The position numbers were made by a program, and so were the translations under genes. DNA of 64,000 nucleotides from Isochrysis galbana (taxonomy: Eukaryota; Haptophyta; Isochrysidales; Isochrysidaceae): NCBI GenBank assembly GCA_018136815.1, contig CM030940.1:2277915-2341914 (forward strand). Direction: 5' to 3'. The notes under the pieces were generated by a model, which was not told where the DNA came from, did not search any database, and saw only the letters and a program-made list of their open reading frames with translations. This document shows, in pieces, positions 63,826 through 64,000 of this stretch. The first letter of the stretch is position 1. Every line of letters begins with the position of its first letter.

Positions 63826-64000
63826 CCTCGCCGTCTCCCCGCCATCGAGACAGCGCCGGACTTCTTCAAGCTCCACTGCCTCGCAATCTTCAGCGCGAAG
63901 CGAGGCGGGGGGAAGACCGTGGCGTGCGCGAACCTCATCCGGATGGCCCCCCGTGACCCTTGCCTCATGGGGGGGAGAGGGAGTCTCCTGAGTTTGCATT
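63826..64000 (+). CDS. Partial P-loop ATPase-like reading frame, cut by window end
   Basis: The frame is open from a TAG at 63823 to the window end and encodes FFKLHCLAIFSAKRGGGKTV then ACANLIRMAPRD. AKRGGGKT fits the Walker A pattern [AG]xxxxGK[ST], and a hydrophobic strand before it plus the AKR start recall packaging-type ATPases (A32/FtsK-HerA) of large DNA viruses and polinton-like elements. No Walker B is visible before the window ends, and the start must lie in another frame or exon (an ATG at 63818 is out of frame). Confidence 0.35.

Overview
The window is nuclear DNA from a GC-rich unicellular eukaryote. Host genes have short GT-AG introns with C-rich acceptor tracts, dense gene spacing, and very many simple repeats and mobile elements. 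Two genes (elongation factor G, 44088-47651, and a CPP1/DnaJ-like membrane protein, 51989-53597) begin with a hydrophobic signal-peptide-like stretch followed by a basic, hydroxylated transit-like stretch. This is the bipartite leader expected where a plastid sits behind extra membranes. Together with a 21-unit DUF4116 repeat gene, this suggests an alga with a red-derived complex plastid (haptophyte-like is my best guess). The sequence alone does not settle the lineage.

Layout. 1-1.7 kb: 3' exons of an unrecognised gene. 2.2-5.4 kb: a retroposon with perfect 17-bp target duplications, then LTR-retroelement debris. 6.0-7.6 kb: a long unrecognised protein. 8-11 kb: repeats. 11.1-12.3 kb: N-myristoyltransferase. 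12.7-13.2 kb: an AT-rich island. 13.3-16.7 kb: a deleted Ty3/gypsy chromovirus with its 3' LTR. 16.7-17.6 kb: a rearranged retroposon copy. 18.5-19.1 kb: an extreme polypyrimidine tract. 19.5-24.1 kb: a p300/CBP-type histone acetyltransferase. 25.8-26.7 kb: exosome subunit MTR3-like. 27-30 kb: LINE and LTR relics, then nested hAT-like DNA transposons and a 184-bp MITE. 30.4-32.0 kb: DUF4116 gene. 32.4-33.0 kb: repeat R with a 221-bp (CT)n tract. 33.1-34.7 kb: a DJ-1/HchA-like gene meeting a LINE 3' fragment. 35.8-39.0 kb: HEN1 small-RNA methyltransferase. 39.6-40.6 kb: second LINE fragment. 41.0-41.7 kb: ARL8-like GTPase. 42.2-42.7 kb: secreted-type cystine-knot repeat protein. 44.1-47.7 kb: plastid EF-G. 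48.5-49.6 kb: probable transposon-encoded zinc-finger/HTH protein. 49.7-51.5 kb: LTR debris and palindromic repeats. 52.0-53.6 kb: CPP1-like. 54.5-58.9 kb: one repeat split by a solo LTR and by a retroposon that carries part of a cytochrome b561 gene. 59.2-60.9 kb: CWF19L1/Drn1. 61.4-63.0 kb: an almost internal-free LTR element with perfect 5-bp target duplications. 63.1-64.0 kb: an AT-richer ORF and the start of a P-loop ATPase-like reading frame, possibly an integrated viral or polinton-like segment.

The host genes are housekeeping functions: lipid modification of proteins, chromatin acetylation, RNA decay, small-RNA stabilisation, splicing-linked RNA processing, lysosome-type GTPase, plastid translation and a plastid chaperone. 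They do not form an operon or obvious pathway. HEN1 and the mass of young retroelements together make small-RNA silencing of transposons plausible here. The most striking content is the transposon biology: precise target-site duplications define at least six insertions, several nested inside one another.
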